Assembly: GCA_003427395.1 (NCBI GenBank)
Contig: BFEA01000133.1
Coordinates: 2,283,586-2,307,373, forward strand
Origin: Chara braunii
Taxonomy: Eukaryota; Streptophyta; Charophyceae; Charales; Characeae
Reading direction: 5' to 3'
DNA: 23,788 nucleotides
Shown: positions 9,447 to 17,795 of the stretch, piece by piece
Numbering within the stretch: the first letter of the stretch is position 1
How the letters are laid out: each line of letters begins with the position of its first letter
Made by a program: the position numbers and the translations under genes
The notes under the pieces: generated by a model
Told to the model about the DNA's origin: nothing
The model's input: only the letters and a program-made list of their open reading frames with translations
Database searches by the model: none

Positions 9447-9713
9447 CTATTCAATCACGATGACACAGGGAGAACGAGCAATGACAATGAGCGTAGATTG
9501 TAAGGAACGGAAATGATTTAAAGCGAAAACGTTCTTTCGTGAGTGACCCTGAAGTCTAAAACAACCGCTTACTTTAGTTACGAGCTCATCATCAAGAAAA
9601 GATTGACAACAAAGTATAGACCGGGGAAGGCAGTCCGCGTGCAGTACGATGATGACAACAAAAATTATGAGTTCAAAGACTATGGATAATAGCAATTTAT
9701 ATCTTCGTCTCAC
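9447..9713 (-). CDS. Unrecognised 88-codon frame, possible signal-anchor
   Basis: A minus-strand frame starting with a basic RRRYK stretch followed by about 20 hydrophobic residues (LLLSIVFELIIFVVIIVL), which resembles a signal peptide or signal anchor. The rest has scattered Cys residues and no motif I know. It is the last open stretch of a longer minus-strand region (to about 11,340) that looks like decayed coding sequence, so it is probably part of a relic rather than a standalone small gene. No function is assigned. Confidence 0.2.
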   Translation of the reverse strand: MRRRYKLLLSIVFELIIFVVIIVLHADCLPRSILCCQSFLDDELVTKVSGCFRLQGHSRKNVFALNHFRSLQSTLIVIARSPCVIVIE

Positions 9714-10451
9714 ATCATTAGTACTCCTTTGTCTTGTTTCACTACCACACGGAGGGTCCGATCTATTACCATTAGACTTGAAAATGAGACTGTTAGATGC
9801 ATACTCAGCTCTTAAGAGAAGGGTCTAACAACTACGACTCGTCTTTTGTTAATAACTTCTTACATAAAAATCCTCTCTCTGATCGAACCATAGTCGTTGA
9901 GTCGAAAACGGGAAAGAGTGGGGGAACTGACAACTTTAGTCAGCCTGCACAAACGAGTTCTCATAAGTGCTCTTTTGAAAAGTGTAACGACGGTGGTGTC
10001 TTCTTATGGTTGGTACACTCGGCATGCACTAACGAGTTCGCCCCTCAAGGAGATGGCAAGCACACAACACAAAGTCTCGACGTCTTCGCTGCTCGATGTG
10101 CAGCGAATGTACAGTTCGGTTTATCGATGATGTCAATCACGACAGACCCACATATATTCGTCACATCATCCCCATAAAGGCTTGATTTTCAATGCTCTTA
10201 CAATGTTTATGCATGTCACTAGTACCTTGCTAAGGACATTCTCTTTTCAACAGAAATGAAGAGCAGAACAACGAAAGGCACATGTCAAGCTTGTGGTCCC
10301 AACCTTTTCTTGACGATTATCGAAGTCGGGGAAACGACGCTCATGTACAGACGCTTTACGCCCAATCATTCCAAATAACGCTTGCATCATCTGTCTTAGC
10401 AGTACTGTTGGTATTGCAAATAGCGCATCGAAATATGTGAAGTTAGCAAGG
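9714..10451 (-). pseudogene. Decayed coding-like stretch, identity unknown
   Basis: Minus-strand frames stay open in blocks broken mainly by TGA, for example within about 9890-10180 (VVIDIIDKPNCTFAAHRAAK, then a block ending in TGA, then HFSKEHL followed by TGA). A 79-codon frame at 10247-10486 begins MRLAQQFMRKGNLANF. A plus-strand frame of 126 codons at 9797-10177 competes for the same DNA and I could not decide between them. No domain is recognisable. I infer an old inactivated gene or transposon gene. Strand and extent are uncertain. Confidence 0.25.
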
Positions 10452-10762
10452 TTACCTTTTCGCATGAACTGTTGAGCAAGCCTCATACCCTTGCCTTTTC
10501 ATATACTCACATATGTTAGTAATACCTTGCTTTGCGCATACGTACCCGATTTCACCACTCCAACAATGGAGAGTGGTACAAACTGTGCACGGGAGCAGGT
10601 AATGTCAACACCCAACGAGCGGACACACTTCTCACGAGTCTTTTTCACCAAGTCTGGTCACTGGATTTTGACTCTCTTTCTCACGCAAGCAACATGTTCG
10701 TTCTTCCTTTAGTGTCAATTGAAGTTCTTGCACAACGCTCATACCCTGGTCCACGTCCGTTC
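10452..10762 (-). pseudogene. Decayed Cys-rich coding relic, identity unknown
   Basis: About 103 codons in one minus-strand frame with only two stops, both TGA, after GEKDS and after PLVGC. The C-terminal half is rich in Cys (PCTVCTTLHCW, then EIGYVCAK, then NICEYMKRQGYEAC) without a spacing I recognise. Replacing each TGA by CGA would need one C-to-T reversal at a CpG, so methylation-driven decay is a reasonable explanation. It neighbours another relic at 10790-11100 in a different frame, so the two may be parts of one gene separated by indels. Confidence 0.35.
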
Positions 10763-10789
10763 TTTTTTTTTTACTATGACCTCGACCCA

Positions 10790-11100
10790 TAAACCGTAAC
10801 TGCCTAGCGGATTCTGTCCCTCTGTCGTCGTGAACTGGCCTCAGGGTCTTTCTCTACTGACTCAGCAGCCGGGTGGTCTCGCTGCCATCGATCCAGTATA
10901 TGTCATGACTGAGTTGGTGCATCATTGGCTTCAAACTTAACTTCAAAGTATCAGTTCAGGTCTTGCTGCTCTCTTTCCGTAGTCCCTGACGACGTCTCCT
11001 CTTCGTGGTAGGTGATGGTGACTTGCAGCGCCGGAGTTACTCCATCCCGCTTGCACCTCCGCTTAGCCCGGTTTCGGGCCTCGGTGACAACCCATTTGCA
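10790..11100 (-). pseudogene. Decayed hydrophilic coding relic, identity unknown
   Basis: About 103 codons on the minus strand reading CKWVVTEARNRAKRRCKRDG, a short VTITYHEEE strand, then an acidic/Gln-rich linker, and LDRWQRDHPAAESVEKDPEA before AVTVYGSR. Three stops interrupt: TGA at 10951-10953, TGA at about 10903-10905, TAG at 10804-10806. Each fits a single C-to-T change (CGA to TGA, CAG to TAG). Charged, low-complexity composition suggests a nuclear or nucleic-acid-binding protein, but I recognise no domain. Confidence 0.35.
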
Positions 11101-11199
11101 CTGTTACATCCTCTCTTGTCTCCTGCTCCTTTCCCTTGTAGATGTTAATCTTCGACTTGACTATACGATCGTACTTGTTATAGTTTAGACTAGTATTCA

Positions 11200-11337
11200 C
11201 AATAGCACCCTTTCCTGCTTAGGCTCCCAACTCCAGTAGTACTTCAACTGTCTCGGTTTATAACTGTGGAGACCATTGTCGTACGCCATAGCGGCGTTCT
11301 CAGAATAGTATGTGCCTAGCATTGCCACGCCATGTTC
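11200..11337 (-). pseudogene. Short relic with weak AP2-domain resemblance
   Basis: A 46-codon minus-strand stretch contains LGTYYSENAAMAYD, which resembles the middle of plant AP2/ERF DNA-binding domains (consensus-like LGTY-x-S/T-x-E-x-AA-x-AYD). The stretch then runs through KYYWSWEPKQ to a TGA at 11197. The upstream strand-forming part of an AP2 domain is not visible in any frame. AP2 domains also occur fused to mobile-element integrases, so host gene or transposon origin are both possible. A 14-residue resemblance can be chance. Confidence 0.2.
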
Positions 11338-11340
11338 TCA

Positions 11341-11947
11341 CACCTACAATGCAGGTACAACACTAAACCACTGGACTCAGATAACCATGGGCTGTGCAAC
11401 TTGCCTCCCTATATCACTATCTCTACTCGTAGAGCAACGAAGCAGTTTCAGACACTCACCACTATATCAATAGCGAAAATGACCCCACGACTACCCTCTT
11501 TATAAAACTCGAAAAATGTGCAATCCTTGTGTATCAAATGGGAGACTGAGAAGGTGCTTTCAAAATGCTTGTTAAATAAATCAAATGTCAATAATAATAA
11601 TTTTCCCCAACAGAAATAAACAATTTAGTTAGGACTAAAGTTCAACGGTCACGAAGCATGCGCGCCCATCCATGATCAACTCCTTCAATCCTTTCAAGTT
11701 AGCTCGAAAGGACTACAAGCTCGGCACGCAATGTCGTCCCATAATGGGATAACGACAAACAACCTCTCTCCTTTAAACTACCACTCCTTCCGACATTAGG
11801 AAACTAGGGGGACGAGTAGCACAAGTTCATTAGGGCTACCGATCGTACAATGTGGAAAACCGAAAGAAACATAAAAATTGAAAATGTGTTGAAATACCTC
11901 CGCGATATCTTTGTGGTTTAAGCAATTGTTTTAATTTTTTAAAATAT
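11341..11947. other. Unassigned, no supported gene
   Basis: Mixed composition turning AT-rich after about 11,560. No frame above 60 codons, no tandem array and no RNA gene recognised. Confidence 0.35.
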
Positions 11948-12217
11948 TTTTCCTGGAAAAATCACGAGTAAATCTACGGACCTCTAATTTTCACACATTT
12001 TGATGCATTCTTTGGACTAGGAAAACTCGTAGAAGATGGAGTATTTTTCTCGTTGGCCCACAAATGGCATAGTGGCAAAATTGGAACATGCACCGAATCA
12101 GCATGACGATTGTTTCATGATCAAAATTTTTAAAACTTTTTTCTGCTATTTTTCCCGCAAAGATCACGACCTGATCTACCAATGCTCAAATTTTCAGAAT
12201 TTATGTGAATTCTTCTG
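11948..12217. repeat. Diverged direct repeat, about 200-bp offset
   Basis: About 11948-12015 (ATTTTTCCTGGAAAAATCAC..., AATTTTCACACATTTTGATG, CATTCTTTGGA) aligns with about 12148-12217 (ATTTTTCCCGCAAAGATCAC..., AAATTTTCAGAATTTATGTG, AATTCTTCTGA). Order and spacing are kept with roughly one-third of bases changed. It may be two monomers of an old satellite of about 200 bp. Confidence 0.55.
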
Positions 12218-12239
12218 AATGCAAAAAATGGACAAAGTT

Positions 12240-12681
12240 GCTGCGTTGAAATTGTGGGACTAGGCTTGCCGTTTCGGCCTTTGGTCGCTGCCCTCCTTTA
12301 AAACCCGCCCGAGCTCACCGGGAGGGCTATTTCCTGGTGGCGGAGGGGGTCGTCGGACTACCACTAATGGGCACTCATGTCTGATTGCAAGGAGGGGGCT
12401 CATGACCTTCCGCGCGGGTGATGGATTTCCTACCAAAGCGGCCGAGGGTGCCTCCCTTTTGAGGTTCTACACCGCAGGGCTTAGTAGATCGCGCCCGCGG
12501 CAGGAGGAAATTACGAAGGGTCGGGCTGGTCGGGGATGCTCAATTGAACTTCAAATTTAGAAAGAACCTTTTGTTCTCCCACGAGGTGACAAGAGGGGAA
12601 AGCAAAGTTGAAAAGACAATAAAAAAATTGAAGGAAATTATAGCTCTCACGTAAAATGTAATGCCGATGCAGCCCATGACC
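12240..12681. other. Unassigned GC-rich flank left of the LINE
   Basis: A shift to higher GC content begins near 12,240. No supported gene or tRNA. The sequence immediately left of the T-run (GCAGCCCATGACC) should be the target-site flank of the LINE. I searched by eye for a second copy near 22,400 and found none. Confidence 0.35.
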
Positions 12682-12705
12682 TTTTTTTTTTTTTTTTTTT
12701 TTTTT

Positions 12706-12752
12706 NNNNNNNNNNNNNNNNNNNNNNNNNNNNNNNNNNNNNNNNNNNNNNN
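12706..12752. other. Assembly gap (47 N)
   Basis: The N run lies between a 24-base T-run (12682-12705) and an 18-base G-run (12753-12770), a typical site of sequencing failure. By comparison with the related tail at 2182-2266, about 50-60 bp of LINE 3' end plus more A/T-run is probably missing. Confidence 0.9.
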
Positions 12753-13142
12753 GGGGGGGGGGGGGGGGGGTGGGGGTAGGCTCCATCTATTGGTGGGGAG
12801 CATCACCTGCTGGAAAATGGGTCTAGCGTCCCTTACAAGTATGATACAAAGGGAACTCATCAGAACATTTCCGAAAACCTAGGAAGAACCTACCAGCATT
12901 GATTGCCCTGGAGACCAGGGGATTGACTGAGCAGGATTGACTGGTTGAGCAGGTTAGGCTGGAGCGCATACTACCGTTGGACCACCATGAAAGCCAAGGG
13001 CAGGAGCCTCTTCACCTTGTGACCGGCGCCAGATCTCTGCTGTTGTTTACAAGCTCCGCTGTCCCTCTGTCCAACAGTAATTGCCTGTGCCGCCACTTTT
13101 TCCATGCTCCACAGACCCGACCCCGTCGTGTCTATCTATCAT
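12753..13142 (-). other. LINE 3' untranslated region
   Basis: The stretch between the ORF2 terminator (TGA at 13143-13145) and the poly(A) side. It contains the 12778-12835 block shared with the retroposon tail at 2267 and ends, on the minus strand, in a C-rich run. No coding frame is supported. Confidence 0.6.
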
Positions 13143-14045
13143 TCATCCTCCATACCACTTCATTTCTACCATGCAGTTAGAGGAGAGGGGGGGGAAGTCT
13201 GGGAATTCGTTAGAAGGCTTTAGGAGGATGACGGCATCCACACTAGTCCAGTCTTTGAACCTAAGGCAGTGGTCGTTTACTATCACTCTGCTTTCTTGGA
13301 CCGGCCCCGATTCAGGGGGTTCCCCTTTCCATTCAACCTTCCCTATCCTCCCCCCATCAGGTCCCCCGAGCCAACATGAGCTGAATTCCTGGATTTTACT
13401 ATGGATGTCTTCTTTTCTGTCAAGGAGTCTGATTCGAGTTTTTACCTTCTCCCATTCCGTGGTTATTTCAGTTTGAACCTGTTGCTGTATGCTTTCCGTG
13501 AACTCGGGCCCTTCCAGTTTGGCCCCCTCCATTTCGAATGTACAGCGTCTTCTCCAGAGCGCCCAGAGGACCGCCCTTCGTCCCAATTTGAACATGTTGA
13601 TGGTGAAATCGTCCAGCAGGTCCGGCTGGTCCGCCTGGTCCGTGCAGCCTGTGGGCCAGATTTCAAGCAGGATTGCCTTCCAGTCCTAGGGCCACGAGGC
13701 TGTTGTTTCCAGCTGCCCCCAAATTTTGTCCCACCACCTCCACAGCCAGAGTGCCCCTGGGCACTGCAAAAAGATGTATTCGATTGTCTCCGGGCATTTT
13801 CTGGATGGGAATGAGTTAATGCATAACTTGCCCCAAGGGAGGGCACAACCTCGCTGTTCCAGGGAGGTTCTATCTATCAGCCAGTTATTAGTGGGCAGAC
13901 AGCGGTGTTCCAGCTGCCATTGAAGGGAGGCGATTTTCGTCGATTTTGCTTTGGCCATCTTGAACCACTTGACCGACCTCAGATCATCTTCTTTAATGTT
14001 CAAGTGATTTTTCCAGCGTTCCGCAACCTGATGGCGAAGGTTCAC
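13143..14045 (-). pseudogene. LINE ORF2 C-terminal part (zf-RVT-like module)
   Basis: Continues ORF2 after a one-base frameshift near 14045-14090, where the previous frame hits TGA at 14042. It begins NLRHQVAERWKNHL and contains the zf-RVT hallmark: the LPTNNWL loop (about residues 50-56), then KCPETIEYIFLQC (about 83-95) and ALWLWRWW. In this family the segment normally reads like C-x-E-T-x-x-H-x-F-x-x-C; here the His position is Tyr. A TAG stop at 13686-13688 interrupts the frame, which then continues through AVLWALWRRRCTFEMEG, typical of plant LINE C-termini, to TGA at 13143. The module is thought to help bind template RNA or target DNA. No start codon of its own is expected. Confidence 0.7.
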
Positions 14046-15799
14046 AGTTGGCCTAGCAACCTATAGGTGGATTTGACCGTCAGGCCATATAGTGTCCTGG
14101 TGCTTCTCCTTCCTTTCCAGCGGGTTGTCCATGTCCACTCCAGTGGATCCAAGGCCAGGTGTTGGATGGGGGAGCCGGGCTGGAAGGCAATGCTTTGTTC
14201 GTTCTCCTCGAGGACTCTAATTCTGAACAGGTCGTCTTTTTGACACTTAATGGTTTCTAATGGATTGCTTGTTGAAATTATATTGTCCCATCCCACTTGG
14301 AAGAGTTTAACTTTTACACTTCCTCCCGGGAGACAGCGTCCCACCCTGCCCACTTCTTCTTGTCGCCCTATCACTGCCACCCAATCCAGTTTGTGCAGGG
14401 TCGGGCCTTTGTGAAGGATCCTCCACCAATCCAGGGGTATCTTCTCCACTATCGCCTCCAGGGCTTCTTGTGGTCGGTGACAATACCTCAGTCTTTGTCG
14501 TAGTTGATCAGGACTTATCCAATATTTCTTCTCCATGTCCCAAATGTCCTTCACTCGCATTACCCCTCGCCTAATCCATCCTTGCCAGGGGGAGTCCATG
14601 CAGTGGAGAGTTTGGCCCCTTGAGTCCACGATCCATCTGTTGCCGAAAAGGGGTTGCCTCGATACTTCCTCCCATCTGTCTGGTGAAGTTTTGTCCGGTA
14701 GAGGGAGGCCCCTCCATGTTTTGAGGAGTGTGGGCCAGAACGGGTCGTTTCGCAGATCTTCCCTTGCGGCTCGTCTAGGCGGGGGGGGGTGGAGGTCCTG
14801 ATGCGCCCGCCTGGCCCTTGGGATGGACCAATTCCTGTTTTCGAGCCACGTCCGCGGGTCCCTACCTGCTGTTGTCTGTGGTGCTAGTCTGGATATCTGC
14901 TCTAGGGCCAGCCCTTTCCAGGGGATGTCCGGATCATTAATCAATCGTTTATTCCATTGCACCGCCAGTGCTTTGATCTGCACCGACGGGTCAAGAAGGC
15001 CCAGTCCCCCTTTGGTTTTAGGCTGGACCAGAGAGTGCCATGCCACACGGTTGATCACGTTTACTTTCTCGTGGTCACTCCACCATAGAAAGGTTGTTAT
15101 CTGCCGCTTTAATGGGCGCAAGGCGTTCTTGTCCAGGGCCCAGATTGCCGACTTGTACCATAGCAAGGCCAGCACCACATTATTGATGATTAAGGAGCGT
15201 CCGAACAACGAGGTGTATTTATTCTGCCAGAGCGCCATTTTTGCCAGGGGTGGGTCAGTCAGCCATTCGTTATTGCTCGATGGCCTTCCTTCCGCCGTCA
15301 TCGATACTCCTAGCATTCTGATGGGCGCATCTTCCGGAAGCCATTTAAGCCTAGGTTGTTCTGGAGGCCTCACTCCCTGGTGGTGGATCCACCATCCTTG
15401 GGTTTTATTTCCGCAGTTTACGCAAATGTCTGAGAGCTTACAGAATCGATCCATCATACGTTGGATTTCTTCTAATGATTCCCAGGAGGCGTCCACCATC
15501 AGGGTCAAGTCATCCGCAAACAATGAACAGACAGGGATTGCCTCCTTGGGGATTGCAGATACTTGGATTCTCTTGATGTCCTTATGGGTTCTGAGGTTAG
15601 CGGCTAGCGCTTCCATGATTATTACAAAAAGGTACGGGGCTGTGGGATCCCCTTGTCTGACTGATCTATGCAGATTAATGGGGGGGGGCAGGTTGCCATT
15701 AACCATGACTCTCGTGGTTGCGCTGGAGTGGAGGATCCTAATCCATTTTCTAAAATCTAGCCCAAAGTTGAGCTTTTGTAAGCACAGGTCTAAGAAGAC
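14042..15799 (-). pseudogene. LINE ORF2 reverse transcriptase, palm to thumb
   Basis: Same frame as the segment ending at TAG 15800. It reads VFLDLCLQKLNFG, then after about 30 codons RQGDPTAPYLF (the conserved QGDP block) and SLFADDLTL, the polymerase active-site F-A-D-D at about 15509-15520. Further on are MLGVSM, SLIINNVVLALLWYKSA and FLWWSD, thumb and connection motifs typical of plant L1 reverse transcriptases. The frame is open for more than 550 codons before TGA at 14042, where a one-base shift passes reading to the next segment. The catalytic Asp pair is intact, so this part decayed little. It copies LINE RNA into DNA at the nicked target. Confidence 0.9.
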
Positions 15800-16222
15800 C
15801 TAGTCCACGTGATCGTACGCTTTTTTGAAGTCGATGAAGATGATGGCCGCATTAGTTTTGGATTGTCTGGCCAATTTGATCGTCTCATTAACCAGGAGAA
15901 TGTTATCCTGAATATTCCTACCTTGAACGAAACCTGTTTGGTCAGGGTGGATGATGTCCGACATTATCGGTGTCATGCGATTGGCTAGTGCTTTAGCCAT
16001 CATCTTGTAAACCAATGTGAGCAGGGTAATGGGCCTGTAGCTTTTTATATTAGTTCTTTCCCATTTCTTATAGAGGAGCGTTAGCACACCTTGCCCGACC
16101 AACTCCCCAGTTTGTCCCGTGTCCCAGACCTCATGGTAAAATTTCATGAGGTCTTGCGATATCTCTGGCCACATGGCCACCCAAAACTCCTTGGGGAGCC
16201 CATCTATGCTTGGTGTTTTTTT
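15800..16222 (-). pseudogene. LINE ORF2 reverse transcriptase, N-terminal blocks
   Basis: Joined to the endonuclease segment by a one-base slip in an A7 run (T-run 16216-16222 on plus). Reading across with one A fewer restores the expected K-x-P-x-x-DGLP-x-EFW block. Then come RPITLL (block 1), MAKALANR, HPDQTGFVQGRNIQDNI (block 2) and IFIDFKKAYDHVD, with the first catalytic Asp at about residue 117 from the internal Met at 16180. A TAG at 15800-15802 follows DHVD where this family normally has Trp (TGG), so the stop is one base from the ancestral codon. Together with the FADD downstream, all three metal-binding Asp residues survive. Confidence 0.9.
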
Positions 16223-17795
16223 CGTCCTCCATTTGTGTCAATGCAATCCATATCTCTTCTTTCGCCAGGGGCTTGTCTAGATTTTCTCTCTGCTGTTCTG
16301 TGAGGGTTCTGGAGAGCGGCCGCAAGAAGTCTTCGATTTCCACCATGCGACGGTGCATGGGGAGCTTCCCGCACTCCGAGGTGAACAGGGTTTGGTAGAA
16401 GTCTCTTGCTATCTTTGTGCAAGCGGCTGTAGACGTATGCAGGGGGCCTTGCTGGGCTTTGGGATCCTCCAAGGCCTCGATTACTATCCTTCCTGATTTA
16501 GCCTTGGCCATGGCAAAAAAACTGGCATCCATGGCCCCCTCTATGTTATGTCTGGAGAGTCTCCCTCGGATCCGCACGCCTTGCCATTTGTACTCCATAC
16601 ACTCGACAAGGCGGGCTTCTAGAGTCTGGACGGTTCGAGCTAGCTCCTCTTGCTCCTCGTCTGTCACGTTTTCCTGTCGTTGTATATGCTGCAGTTGTCG
16701 CTGCAGGTCCAGTTCTTCAGCGTGGCGGCGCGCCGCGAGAAGTTTAGAGTATTCATTGCACTTGCGGCCTATAAAAGTCAGGCCGTTGTTGAACCATACG
16801 GCTTTGTCATGGATCTGATGTTTTTGTTCATGCCAAAAGGACCATACCTCTGCGAGGTAGGTCTTGAACCGATCGATGCTCAGGAGAGAAGTGTTCAGCT
16901 TATAAAAGTCTCTACCCTGATCCGGCTTTCTCCTGAAGGAGAGAATCGCCACACATATCGCATAATCCAGACCCGGGTAGGGGCTGCGAGGGAATATCTT
17001 TGCTATCTGAAGCGCCCCCTGTATCTCGTCTGAGATAAGTATGAGATCTATCCTTGACTTAGACGCCTTTTCCGTGCCATTCTTGCGAAAGCAGGTGAAA
17101 CGACCGTCTGTGGGGAAGTGCCTACAGAAAGTATCAAAGAGGTTGAGTGATTGTGACAGTTCCGCAATTAGCTTCTCGTCATTTTCCACGTAGAATGGGC
17201 AGGGAGCCGGGATCTTCCACCTGTCCAACCAGCGGTCCGGTGCCGCATTGAAGTCTCCCACCAGGATCACCGGGATGCCCACCGGTAGCTTGGGTTTGAG
17301 AGATTCGAAAAAAGTTTGACGAGCCAATGGGTCGTTGGGGGCGTATACGTTCAGGATACTTACCACCTCGATTTCCAGCATTGCCAGTACGTAGACCCAT
17401 CTACCCTCTTCTCGGTCTGTGTCCCAGTTAAGCATTTCGACTTTGGAGTCCGGCGGAAGCCATATGGCCACTCCCCCGCTGCCAGGGCGAGGGGCGTGCG
17501 CCCGAAAGGCTTGGTGGGCCCATAATTCTTTATGCTTGTGGTTGTGGTCGGGGCTGTCCATGAGGTGGGTTTCTTGCAGACATATAACGTCTGGCCACGT
17601 CTTCCCGTCGACCCCCTTTAATTGGTCCATTATTGCTTGTTTCTTAGGTCCGTTTGCGGATGCAAGTCCGTTCACATTTAGCAGGTCGAGGTCCGCTTGC
17701 CTTTTGCAGAGTTTCCAAGTTCTGTCCCTACTGTACAAGGTATCCACCACGTCCATCCCTTGAGAGTGACGTCCTGGCTCCTGGTTGTTGATCAC
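16131..17795 (-). pseudogene. LINE ORF2 apurinic-like endonuclease domain
   Basis: N-terminal part of ORF2, nicking target DNA to prime reverse transcription. Residues from the GTG at 17795: LLNVNGL (38-44, conserved Asn), CLQETHL (72-78, catalytic Glu75), ILNVYAPN (147-154), VGDFNA (179-184), SRIDLILIS (247-255). The final motif of the family, S-D-H, appears as LDY (276-278), so the catalytic His is missing. The frame opens with GTG overlapping the terminator of the middle ORF; the first ATG in frame is residue 14 (17754-17756), a more likely eukaryotic start, just before the domain. After about residue 525 the frame leaves the true reading frame at the A7 slip; the last 30 or so codons to TGA 16131 are out of frame. 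A coiled-coil, Gln/Arg/Glu-rich linker lies at about residues 360-420. Confidence 0.9.

Noticed and set aside
12240-12540. Possible structural RNA in the GC-rich stretch
   Set aside because: I could not find a tRNA cloverleaf, B-box or snRNA/rRNA core sequence by eye.
13463-13846. 127-codon minus frame (Ser/Arg-rich)
   Set aside because: It overlaps the frame carrying the zf-RVT-like motif and the LINE C-terminal AVLWALWRRRC segment, so it is the out-of-frame shadow.
14823-15803. 326-codon plus-strand open frame
   Set aside because: It lies antisense to the reverse transcriptase, whose motifs (QGDP, FADD) are unmistakable on the minus strand. The plus translation has no domain.
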